52,431 bases of DNA from Mesostigma viride (taxonomy: Eukaryota; Streptophyta; Mesostigmatophyceae; Mesostigmatales; Mesostigmataceae), in assembly GCA_009746045.1 (NCBI GenBank), contig RPFO01000082.1:3196328-3248758 (forward strand). The letters are read 5' to 3'. The notes beneath the pieces were generated by a model. The model was not told where the DNA came from. It was given only the letters and a program-made list of their open reading frames with translations, and made no database searches. Below, one piece after another: positions 43,937 to 52,431 of the stretch (positions within the stretch are counted from its first letter, which is position 1; each line of letters starts with the position of its first letter). The translations under genes and the position numbers were made by a program.

Positions 43937-44281
43937 CTAGTCAACATCCTCCCCATCTTTAGTGGGTTGCATTCGACCCCAATTGTCGTTCATAAAACTG
44001 ACCAAAACATGAGCCGGAGTCCCCACATCCTCCTCACGCCTCAATTTACGCAATACACCTTTAGCAATTCCACCATACCCATCAACCTCCGACATCATCA
44101 TGCCCACGCCATCAAGACGTTCAGCGTGCAATTGCCCGTCCTCTTCGAGAACCAGATCGGGCAGGTCTTCCAGTTCGGCCTCCACAATCTCTATCAGGTT
44201 TTCCTTTGTAGTCTCCCCCCCTTCCTTTCCTTCTTTTCCGCACTCCATCCTACACCCTGCCCCTGCACAACCGACGTCCAT
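43937..44281 (-). CDS. Small acidic protein, uncharacterised
   Basis: Intact 114-codon frame from ATG at 44281 to stop at 43937: a Cys-rich start (CAGAGCRMEC), then acidic helices (IEIVEAELEDLPDLVLEEDG) and VSFMNDNWGRM near the end. An alternative start at 44316 (MSCELSPFLNLPW) would join the same frame if a run of seven G held eight. A palindrome copy lies at 44326-44339, just upstream. No family recognised. Confidence 0.5.
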   Translation of the reverse strand: MDVGCAGAGCRMECGKEGKEGGETTKENLIEIVEAELEDLPDLVLEEDGQLHAERLDGVGMMMSEVDGYGGIAKGVLRKLRREEDVGTPAHVLVSFMNDNWGRMQPTKDGEDVD

Positions 44282-44352
44282 GGCAAGTTAAGAAACGGAC
44301 TCAGCTCACAGGACATTTTGCAAGTCCAACGGCCGTTGGCGACCAAAAACAC

Positions 44353-45134
44353 CTAGTCGCATGCATTCCTTGCTCTCTCCACCAAAGCAGAGGCCAGGAC
44401 GACCCTTTCCACGACCTTTTCAATTTCCTCCCCCTCAGCATCAGCAACAACGGTCATGGCAAATCGGGCTTGGCGCTTAACCCCCGATGCCAGAACGGCA
44501 GCCATCTCCACACGAGTTTTTGAGACTTCAACAGGTACAGGCAATTCGCCGACCGCAAAAGTAAGCCTTGCGAGGTGCGGGACCCACCAATCACCTTCCA
44601 AAAATCCGCAACCCCATCCAATCATGAAATACAACAACAGGTCTGCGCCCATGGCGCCTGCGATATCCAAGTCGTCATGCGAAACAATCGCATGCACGTC
44701 ATCCTCCGAGCACAGCATCCATGTAAAAACGGCGTCCCCGAAACCTTGGCAGTAGGCATACGAGTCAAAGTCAGGGTGATTCAACATCCATTCCCGCGAC
44801 CTGACCGCCATTCTTTCCAGACTTCCAGCACTGTCCACCTCAAAACTCAGGACAAGAGGTCCTTCACCAGCACTGGACTCGCCATGCACAAACAACAAGC
44901 CTCCTTTGATCACCTCTTGCATCTCCCCTGACAACTTGGCGTGTCCATCACAAAAAGGCATGCAATCCGTCCCGAATGGAAGCTGGCAATCCCGGGCGAT
45001 ACACCCCCCTTTTTTGCAAACAAATCCTTCACCCTCCCTGCCATTCCCGTTCGCACGCTGACATGACGCACGCACAAGTCATCCCCTCCTGCTCTCGCTT
45101 CCTGGCACCACGCAACCGTGCATTTGACCGCCAT
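44353..45134 (-). CDS. Cys/His-module protein, largest of the group
   Basis: ATG at 45134 directly follows a TCGCAG acceptor-like site. Two putative zinc modules: CTVAWC..GDDLCVRH and CIARDC..CDGH. The frame breaks between them at 45004-45015 (six C plus six T on the plus strand). One added base restores it. The globular part follows: GPLVLSFEVDSAGSLERMAV, YAYCQGFGDAVFTWMLCSED, DLLLYFMIGWGCGFLEGDWW and RQARFAMTVVADAEGEEIEK. The stop is at 44353. The first 40 bases upstream of the ATG are nearly the same as those upstream of the 45.4-46.1 kb gene, including GGTGAGAAATGTGTAT, so both may share a duplicated leader with a short intron. Role unknown. Confidence 0.62.
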
Positions 45135-45141
45135 CTGCGAC

Positions 45142-46415
45142 CACCAACACCGTTTGATACACATTTCTCACCGTCAACGGCCGTTGGCTTGAAACAACAA
45201 GAATGATTTATTACTCGCACGAAAATCACACCATTTTCCAGCCTCCAACGGCCGTTGGCGCACGAAAAATGCACGAAAAAAATTTTTATTATGCATTTAT
45301 TGATTACATCCATAGTGCCACGTGGCGAATCACACCCAACTTTCCAGCTGCCAACGGCCGTTGGCGCAAAGAAAATCAAACCCTAATTTGCAGGTTCCAA
45401 CGGCCGTTGGCGCAAAGAAAATCACACCCAACACTTCAGTCGCATAATCGATTCGCGTCAGTCACGCACTCGAACTTGTACTCCTGCCCCAGCGCGGACA
45501 TCACCTCACGAACCGCTTTCTCAAACTCGTCAACACCGTCGGGTCCCCACTCATGCACGTATTCCCTCAACCAGAACATGCAATCTCCAGCAGACACGAA
45601 CAGCCGGTCGATGATCAGGTCAGTGTGATGCTTGAAGTACTTGCCGTCCTTCAAGATGACCCATTCGAACCGTCCCACCTCCCCTAAACCCTTAAACCCT
45701 TCTCCCCTCTCATATGGCCGCGTCATCTGTATCCAACTTTCATTACCATCAGCATCGATCGACTGAAAACAAATTGGGCTGGGTATTGATGGATCATAGG
45801 GCCTTATAGCACCACACCTCACAAGCACCTCCTCAAATGGCTCTACGGTCGGGTTTGGGAGTCCCCGACCCTCGATATTGAAAACAAGAGCCGCGGCCTT
45901 CGCGACATCCGGTTTCAAAAGAGACCTTTCACCCTCCTTGGGCTTAAAATCCAGCTTAATGTCCGGCAGAAGCCTGAGCGCGCTCTTAACCACTCCCAGA
46001 AGCCTGTCTTCCAAGTTGATCCACTCGCCCCCCTCCGTCCTGTAGAACGTCATCTGCAACCCACCGACACCGTTTGATATACATTTCTCACCGTCAACGG
46101 CCGTTGGCTTGAAAAAACAACAAGAATTTTAAGATTTATTACGCGCACAAATCACACACTAGTTTTCAGTCTCCAACGGCCGTTGGCGCACGAAAAATGT
46201 TTTATTATGCATTTATTAATTACATCCATGGTGCCACGTGGCAAACCACACCCTACTTCCGGTTGCAAAGAAAATCAAACCCTAATTTGCAAGTTCCAAC
46301 GGCCGTTGGCGCAAGAAAATCACACCCAAAATTTCTTCAGTCGCAGAATCCATTCCCCTCACGCAGTCGAACAGGGGTACTGTTCCCCCAGCGCGGACAT
46401 CGCCTCACAAATCGC
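45142..46415. repeat. Tandem duplicate of a 370-bp gene-junction segment
   Basis: Copies at 45142-45512 and 46060-46415, offset about 0.91 kb, in the same orientation. Each runs from a gene's 5' leader (GGTGAGAAATGTGTAT on the minus strand) through three or four palindrome copies, a shared AT-rich spacer (TTATTATGCATTTATT) and GTGCCACGTGGC, to a homologous 3' coding end (the MSALG motif). It looks like unequal exchange between gene junctions. Confidence 0.8.
45436..46053 (-). CDS. Uncharacterised 205-residue protein
   Basis: Intact frame from ATG at 46053 (after TTGCAG) to stop at 45436, and the only gene in this row with no frame break. No Cys/His module. Predicted alpha/beta: SALRLLPDIKLDFKPKEGER, ICFQSIDADGNESWIQM, GRFEWVILKDGKYFKHHTD, RLFVSAGDCMFWLREYVHEW. 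Its last 80 bases and the spacer after them are duplicated at 46.06-46.42 kb, where they form the end of the MYND gene. Function unknown. Confidence 0.65.
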   Translation of the reverse strand: MTFYRTEGGEWINLEDRLLGVVKSALRLLPDIKLDFKPKEGERSLLKPDVAKAAALVFNIEGRGLPNPTVEPFEEVLVRCGAIRPYDPSIPSPICFQSIDADGNESWIQMTRPYERGEGFKGLGEVGRFEWVILKDGKYFKHHTDLIIDRLFVSAGDCMFWLREYVHEWGPDGVDEFEKAVREVMSALGQEYKFECVTDANRLCD

Positions 46416-47228
46416 CCTGGGGTACGATTTAGTCCCCTCAAAAAACCTTGAACATTTCACCTTTGAACTTGAAATGCACTTCACCCCCCATCCGAATTAC
46501 AAGTCCGGCCAAATTGACACCAGACCAGCTGTCTGTAACGTCGCCGTGCATAGTGCTGAGAGACTTTCTCGCCTCACGATACTTGTTACACCACTTCTTG
46601 TGTTCCTCCCAGTCCGCACGCTGGCATTCGGCAGCACAATACCGGACGTCTCGACAACCCCCGCACTTGCGGTGGACACCCTCCATCACAGAGCACGCCT
46701 GATTCGAGCAACACTTTGGAAGCGAGCCCAGCATCGGCCCTCCCACCCCCGGGAGAACGATCATCCGTGAAAACGTCAATTTCACGGACTCGGAATTCCC
46801 GAATGTAAAATGGAAACCTTCAAACCCCCCCCCTCTACTCTCGCCGATACGGTCAATCTCGGCTGCGCCTCACTCGCGTCTGGAAATTTCCCCCACTGGT
46901 CTTTCTCCCACTGGTCCCACCCAACCTTTCCGACATACGACACCAAAAGTCGAAACTCGACGTCTCGATTGAGTGGAACCCGATCCGCCGGCGTGGGCTT
47001 GTAGAATCCGCCAGCCAAGGCGAAGTACATGTCCAGCAACTGGAGATTAATCTGTCGTCCTACTGAGGCGAACGAGTCATACACGACCAAAACCGCAAAC
47101 TGGCGACCCAGGCGCTTCTCGTGCTGCCGTACCCATCCGTGGATCTCGCGAGCCCGGTTAAGTACGTTTGCTGCCACGCAGGCAATCGCAGCGCGGGTCG
47201 AAGATTCCAGCTCGCCCGTCTCCGCCAT
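46359..47228 (-). CDS. MYND zinc-finger protein
   Basis: ATG at 47228. N-terminal part: AVLVVYDSFASVGRQINLQL, EFRLLVSYVGKVGWDQW. The frame breaks in a run of nine G (46825-46833); one added base gives GFEGFHFTFGNSESVKL and continues. The MYND finger is at about 46590-46713: C-x4-C, CGGC, YCAAEC, then QRADWEEHKKWC, the usual YCxxxCQxxxW..H...C order. MYND fingers mediate protein-protein contacts, often in transcription or chromatin factors. Uncorrected, the frame stops at 46438. One A added at FK extends it to RFFEGTKSYPRAICEAMSAL with a stop at 46359-46361, homologous to the neighbouring gene's end. A second copy of this layout is at the right edge of the window. Confidence 0.72.
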
Positions 47229-47274
47229 CCCTCCCCTGCGCCAATTGGCACGTGCGTAATACGTAAGTAATGTT

Positions 47275-49620
47275 TTTCAAGTCTAACGGCCGTTGGCTCA
47301 CAACCCCCCTGTGGGAAGGGTGGATGCCTTACGAACCATTCAACCACATCTTTATGCTCAGCTAGATTTTTGGAGGCCTTTCTTGGAAGGCACATGGTAA
47401 TAACCATCACTAAGCTGCATAAAAGACACATCCTGCCTTACTGCCACCAAATGAAACGAATGAAATGCACATGGTAATGTTTTTCAAGTCTAACGGCCGT
47501 TGGCTCACAACCCCCCTGTGGGAAGGGTGGATGCCTTACGAACCATCCAACCACATCTTTATGCTCAGCTAGATTTTTGGAGGCCTTTCTTGGAAGGCAC
47601 ATGGTAATAACCATCACTAAGCTGCATGAAAGACACATCCTGCCTTACTGCCACCAAATGAAAAGAATGAAATGCACATGATAATGTTTTTCCAATTCCA
47701 ACGGCCGTTGGCTCACAACCCCCCTGTGGGAAGGGTGGATGCCTTACGAACCAGTCAAGCCCCATCTTTATGCTCAGCTAGATTTTTTGGAGGCCTTTCT
47801 AGGAGAAAAATGGTAAATAGCCACCACTAAGCTGCATAAAAGACACATCCTGCCTTATTGCCACCCAATTAAACGAATGAAATGCACATGGTAATTTTTT
47901 TCAAGTCCAACGGCCGTTGGCTCACAACCCCCGTGTGGGAAGGGTGGATGCCTTACGAACCATTCAACCACATCTTTATGCTCAGCTAGATTTTTGGAGG
48001 CCTTTCTTTGAAGGCACATGGTAATAACAATCACTAAGCTGCATGAAAGACACATCCTGCATTCTGCCACCAAATGAAACGAATGAAATGCACATTTTAT
48101 TGTTTTCCAATTCCAACGGCCGTTGGCTCACAACCCCCCTGTGGGAAGGGTGGATGCCTTACGAACCATTCAACCACATCTTTATGCTCAGCTAGATTTT
48201 TGGAGGCCTTTCTTGGAAGAAAAATGGTAATAGCACCACTAAGCTGAATGAAAGATACATCCTGGCTGATTGCCACCCACTCAAAGGAATGAAATGCACA
48301 TGATAATGTTTTTCAAGTCCAACGGCCGTTGGCTCACAACCCCCCTGTGGGAAGGGTGGATGCCTTACGAACCATTCAACCACATCTTTATGCTCAGCTA
48401 GATTTTTGGAGGCCTTTCTTGGAAGAAAAATGGTAATAGCCACCACTAAGCTGAATGAAAGATACATCCTGGCTGATTGCCAACCCACTCAAAGGAATGA
48501 AATGCACATGATAATGTTTTTCAAGTCCAACGGCCGTTGGCTCACAACCCCCCTGGGAAGGGTGGATGCCTTACGAACCAGTCAACCACATCTTTATGCT
48601 CAGCTAGATTTTTGGAGGCCTTTCTTGGAAGAAAAATGGTAATAGCCACCACTAAGCTGAATGAAAGATACATCCTGGCTGATTGCCAACCCACTCAAAG
48701 GAATGAAATGCACATGATAATGTTTTTCAAGTCCAACGGCCGTTGGCTCACAACCCCCCTGGGAAGGGTGGATGCCTTACGAACCAGTCAAGCCCATCTT
48801 TATGCTCAGCTAGATTTTTGGAGGCCTTTCTTGGAAGAAAAATGGTAATAGCCACCACTAAGCTGCATGAAAGATACATCCTGCCTTATTGCCACCCAAT
48901 GAAACGAATGAAATGCACATGATAATGTTTTTCAAGTCCAACGGCCGTTGGCTCACAACCCCCTCTGGGAAGGGTGGATGCCTTACGAACCAGTCAAGCC
49001 CATCTTTATGCTCAGCTAGATTTTTGGAGGCCTTTCTTGGAAGAAAAATGGTAAATAGCCACCACTAAGCTGCATGAAAGACACATCCTGCCTTATTGCC
49101 ACCAAATGAAACGAATGAAATGCACATGATAATGTTTTCCAATTCCAACGGCCGTTGGCTCACAACCCCCCTGTGGGAAGGGTGGATGCCTTACGAACCA
49201 GTCAACCACATCTTTATGCTCAGCTAGATTTTTGGAGGCCTTTCTTGGAAGGAAAATGGTAATAGCCACCACTAAGCTGCATGAAAGACACATCCTGCCT
49301 AACTGCCACCCAATGAAACGAATGAAATGCACATGATAATGTTTTTCCAATTCCAACGGCCGTTGGCTCACAACCCCCCTGTGGGAAGGGTGGATGCCTT
49401 ACGAACCAGTCAAGCCCATCTTTAAGCTCAGCTAGTTTTTTTGGAGGCCTTTCTAGGAGAAAAATGGTAAATAGCCACCACTAGGCTGCATAAAAGACAC
49501 ATCCTGCCTTATTGCCACCAAATGAAACGAATAAAAAGCACATGATAATGTTTTTCCAAGTCTAACGGCCGTTGGCTCACAACCCCCTTCGGGTAGAGGC
49601 CTTACGGACCAGTCAGAAAT
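47275..49620. repeat. 207-bp tandem array, 12 copies
   Basis: Palindrome starts near 47284, 47491, 47698, 47907, 48113, 48319, 48527, 48733, 48939, 49145, 49352 and 49562, giving spacings of 206-209 bases. Unit landmarks: CTCACAACCCCCCTGTGGGA, AGGGTGGATGCCTTACGAAC, CAGCTAGATTTTTGGAGGCC, CTAAGCTGCATGAAAGACAC. Copies are highly alike. 207 is divisible by three and the minus frame is open through most of each unit (KASKNLAEHKDVV, FVRHPPFPQGGCEPTAVG), but stops and indels interrupt it, so it is not called as a gene. Confidence 0.95.
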
Positions 49621-50497
49621 GGTGTCCACCAAGCTATTCCCCCCACACCCACAGTTGTCCTTGTCCACATACCTTTCCAGTACAGTTGTCCTCAGCTTCT
49701 CAGCAACGGGCGACTCCTCTCCTTCTTGATGCCTTGACAGATATCACATAAACAAAACACGATCACGAGAGCATCAGGATTGTTAGAGGTTTCCTCCATC
49801 AACGACCGTAAGATACACACACCTCAAAAACCAACTTTCTTGTCCTCCCAAATAACATATGTTTTTAAATGTAAAATAAATCACATTCATATTCTGTCAC
49901 TTGATTTAACCACACAATTGTTCAGGTCCAACGCCCGTTGGCATTACGCCTCTTCCCGGTAAAATACTATTTATTGCTCCAACCCCACAAGAAACTCGTT
50001 CCGGACCTGTTCGAAGCGAAGAGCACTGCCAGGGATCGGAGTCGAGCCAGATTTGTGTGCGGAACATGATGGCTGGCCTACCTGGTGTGGAGCAATAATG
50101 TCGACATTTTCAGTGACTGTTCAGCCTAAAAAAATAACAAGCAGATGCGACGGCCCCTCCATTAAACAAATTATCCACCACTGTTGCGCTACACTAGCAA
50201 TGTTTGTCAAGGTCCAACGGCCGTTGGCATCAAATAAATCACAACCATTGGTCACTCCATTTAACCAATACCCACAACTTTTTAACCACACTAGAAATGT
50301 TTTTTGAGGTCCAACGGCCGTTGGAATCCAAAAAATGCCGAATTCATGTCAAATTTATATAAATGTGACAGTTGACAGAATTAGAGATAATTAAATCATC
50401 AAATCCAGCTTTAGCCATCAGCTTTACACATCAGCAAAAATTGGCGAATTTCATTCAATATTAGAATTCAAAATTTATTAATGAAATTTATGTTTCA
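49621..50497. other. Spacer with dispersed palindrome copies
   Basis: AT-rich non-coding sequence after the 207-bp array. Palindromes lie at 49928-49941 (one mismatch), 50214-50227 and 50311-50324, each preceded by AGGTCC or GGTCC. The last two share a TTTGTCAAGGTCC/TTTTTGAGGTCC context, indicating another short repeat family. No gene recognised. Confidence 0.55.
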
Positions 50498-51445
50498 TCA
50501 TTCAACCTCTTCAGAATCCTCATCCAAACACAACATCATGTCCCTTTCCACTTGTACATACTACTCTCGGCCAAATACAGCAAGCGTGCCTTCTTCCCCC
50601 AAAAAACTTGAGATAATCCGGTGTGAAGATTGTTCCGCTGAGGACCTGCATAGCTAACTCCACCAAAACGCTTGCCATATCCTCCTCCCTACACCTCCTC
50701 TCTAATAAGGCCTTCATGTCTGCGTTCTCATCAAATCCCATGATCAGAACTGCACATGCCATTCCTCCCCCTCCAGAGGCAGCCCCTCCAAAAGCTTCAC
50801 CCATTCTGCCTCCCTACGCGCTCTCCTCCCCGGAGGAAAAAAAATGTCCTCATCCGGGTCATAAGGAGTATCGCAGAACCAGAAAATGCTCCTTAACCCC
50901 CATAGTTCATAATTATCGTACAAGTCATCCATTTCCTTTCCCAATTGGCGTAAGCGAGCTGTCCACCCCCTCCAATTCCTCTCCAACACACGTCTCCTCT
51001 CAGCACGCTCGGACCTGAACAACCCTCCCATCGTCCTTGCTCGTGCATGTCCCTCTGGTGCTGGCTGGCGTCCTAACACCTCCTCAACTTCTTCACAATA
51101 TACCTTAAAATACATTCCCCTTGTGACGAGTGTGTAGGGGGTGATATCAGCGCTTGCACACTTTACTTGCCCGCCATACAATTCTCGGAAAAGAGACTCA
51201 GTTATCAATGTACGAGGACCATCCCCGAATGCGTCCGAACCCAGAAATTAACTTAAAGCTGAATTGGGGTTCATACCTCCCCGACACCGCTTCCCTAGCC
51301 CCTCTACAAACTGCTTCAAAGCGGGCTACGTCGGGCGCCTCCATAAAAGCTGCGACTTCGGTCCAAATTTTCCCACGGCAGTGAGATATCCCCTTCCATT
51401 ATCGGCCCCGACGTCAAACTTGTCCCCTCTGCACATAACATACAT
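50498..51445 (-). CDS. Uncharacterised protein, multiply frame-broken
   Basis: Five frame segments join into one protein of about 315 residues when one base is added at each of 51366-51374 (TTT/CCC), 51223-51226 (CCCC), 50767-50771 (CCCCC), 50596-50606 (CCCCC/AAAAAA) and near 50553 (TTG). Segments in order: MYVMCRGDKFDVGADNGRG, KIWTEVAAFMEAPDVARFEA, SLFRELYGGQVKCASADITP and RGMYFKVYCEEVEEVLG, WTARLRQLGKEMDDLYDNYE, MACAVLIMGFDENADMKALL, and an acidic end (LCLDEDSEEVE, stop TGA 50498-50500). Every join gives continuous protein-like sequence, which is the main support. No domain recognised. Confidence 0.5.
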
Positions 51446-51801
51446 CGACGTCCATCCTTAAAAAAATGAGGTTTTTGTCGAAAGAAAAATGCAAACGTTA
51501 GGCGAGGTTTCCAATCCCTAACGGCCGTTGGGTCACTAATTGTTGTTTAACCCACTACAGTCGCATGAGAGAAAACGAAAGTCAATTTTATTCCAATTTC
51601 AAAGTGAAAGGAGAATTCACTATTACACCATTTTACAAACACAAATCAGGTCAATTTTATTCCAATTTCAAAGTGAAAAGAGAATTCACCATTACACCAT
51701 TTTACAACACAAATCAGGACTACATACACAAATTTCAAACCCAAAATGCGTCCAGTTTTCCAGCCTCAAAAGCAAATTATTACTCTACATTTCCAGTTTT
51801 T

Positions 51802-52431
51802 CTATGAGGAAGAAACCGTAGTAGAAGGGAAGGAGAAGTCAACCTCAGAGAAGTCGACTCGGTTCCATCCAGTATGGTCGTCCTGTTTACCCCCTTATCA
51901 CCCCTGCCAGCCCCTCCTTGCTTGCCTCAGACGTTCGCATCTATCCTTATGCCTACTCCAGTCAGCACGCTGGCACTCCTCACTGCAATATCTGGCATCC
52001 CTACATCCTCTACACCACTTCTGAGGGCCTGTGTCGCCCCCACACCCCTCCTTGGAGCAATTTCGCATACCACGCATGGGAAGCCCCATCCCTCACGATC
52101 GGGTCAGAGAGCAAGAAAAAGTTCATGTTGAGGGGTACTTCTGCCCCTACACACGCATCAGCCTCACGCGCAGGGAAGACGTAACATTCGGGTAAAATGC
52201 GCGCCCGTAGGTGCACCCAAGCTGAGCCCCTTCCTCTTCCCCCCAACTCTATCTTTGGCCCCTTTGTAATGAACGACACCAAAAGGCGGAACTCCCTCGT
52301 TGGGTCTATTGGCGCTCTTAGATCCATCTGTGGTACGAAAAAACCCTCTTGAATACAGAAGTTTCATATCAGCTGTGGGCGTACATAACCCTCTCCATTT
52401 GCTGAACGAATCAAACGCCAAATAAAACGGC
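51802..52431 (-). CDS. MYND zinc-finger protein, 5'-partial
   Basis: Runs off the right edge of the window. The N-terminal part (AFDSFSKWRGLCTP, REFRLLVSFITKGPKIEL) resembles the same region of the 46.4-47.2 kb MYND gene (VYDSFASVGRQ, VEFRLLVSYVGK), so they are paralogues. MYND finger at about 51930-52059: NCSKEGC, CRGC, ARYCSEECQRADWSRHKDRC. Frame breaks occur near 52320, 52190, 52100 and after 51900. The one near 52100 did not resolve cleanly with a single added base. With two more additions the C-terminus would be DFSEVDFSFPSTT, with a stop at 51802-51804. Uncorrected, the finger frame stops at 51898. Confidence 0.62.

Larger units (their letters stand above)
43796..51531. repeat. Dispersed single copies of palindrome CCAACGGCCGTTGG
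   Basis: Outside the tandem arrays, copies (some with one mismatch at the ends) lie at 43796, 43831, 44326, 45174, 45245, 45351, 45397, 46094, 46173, 46296, 49928, 50214, 50311 and 51518 (start positions). All lie between coding regions. Most continue GCGCA..GAAAATCACACC as in the 46-bp unit; those near gene starts continue CTTGAAA instead. Confidence 0.9.

Noticed and set aside
29206-52431. Giant-virus (endogenous viral) insertion
   Set aside because: Closely packed same-strand genes and MYND fingers suggested it, but no capsid, packaging ATPase, DNA polymerase or other viral hallmark was recognised, and the long gene is spliced.

Overview
The window reads as nuclear DNA of a green alga, most likely a chlamydomonad-type chlorophyte. 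The evidence is GC-rich exons split by many GT-AG introns, TG-rich introns full of microsatellites, TGTAA poly(A)-type signals close behind stop codons, several non-LTR retrotransposon (LINE) copies, and a decayed piece of chloroplast rpoB. No bacterial operon, tRNA or rRNA was seen. The species cannot be named from the sequence alone.

Layout. (1) 0.7-11.1 kb, plus strand: the 3' part of an intron-rich gene with a long disordered N-terminal region and a C-terminal ELMO domain. Nine exons join in phase with GT-AG borders. Its introns hold a 12-bp minisatellite, a long G-rich tract and tetranucleotide arrays. (2) 11.5-16.2 and 24.6-28.7 kb: nested LINEs. At least three 3'-end types (called LINE-A, -B and -C here) carry a small 3' hairpin followed by an AT-rich tail. 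Four insertions have exact target-site duplications. One is a 2.06-kb element that carries an intact LINE ORF1 and no reverse transcriptase. (3) 16.2-24.0 kb: a roughly 171-bp AT-rich satellite, two unrecognised minus-strand coding regions (19.7-20.4 and 17.4-19.5 kb), a 2 x 297-bp inverted repeat, and kilobases of hexanucleotide repeats. (4) 29.2-52.4 kb, almost entirely minus-strand coding: a long multi-exon gene (29.2-40.3 kb) whose introns hold two 46-bp tandem arrays and a 4.9-kb GGACAA satellite, then a row of about eight short genes. Three of these carry a recurrent Cys/His module and two carry a MYND zinc finger.

Region 4 is tied together by a 14-bp perfect palindrome, CCAACGGCCGTTGG. 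It occurs about 50 times, inside every local tandem-repeat family (46-bp and 207-bp units), singly between genes, and as near-copies in exons. I saw none in the first 30 kb. This is the most distinctive feature of the window.

Two cautions. Nearly every coding region in region 4 is broken into frames that rejoin if one base is added at a short homopolymer, which looks more like consensus undercalling than gene death. The very long open frames over 35-40 kb and 22-24 kb are artefacts of hexamer repeats, not proteins.
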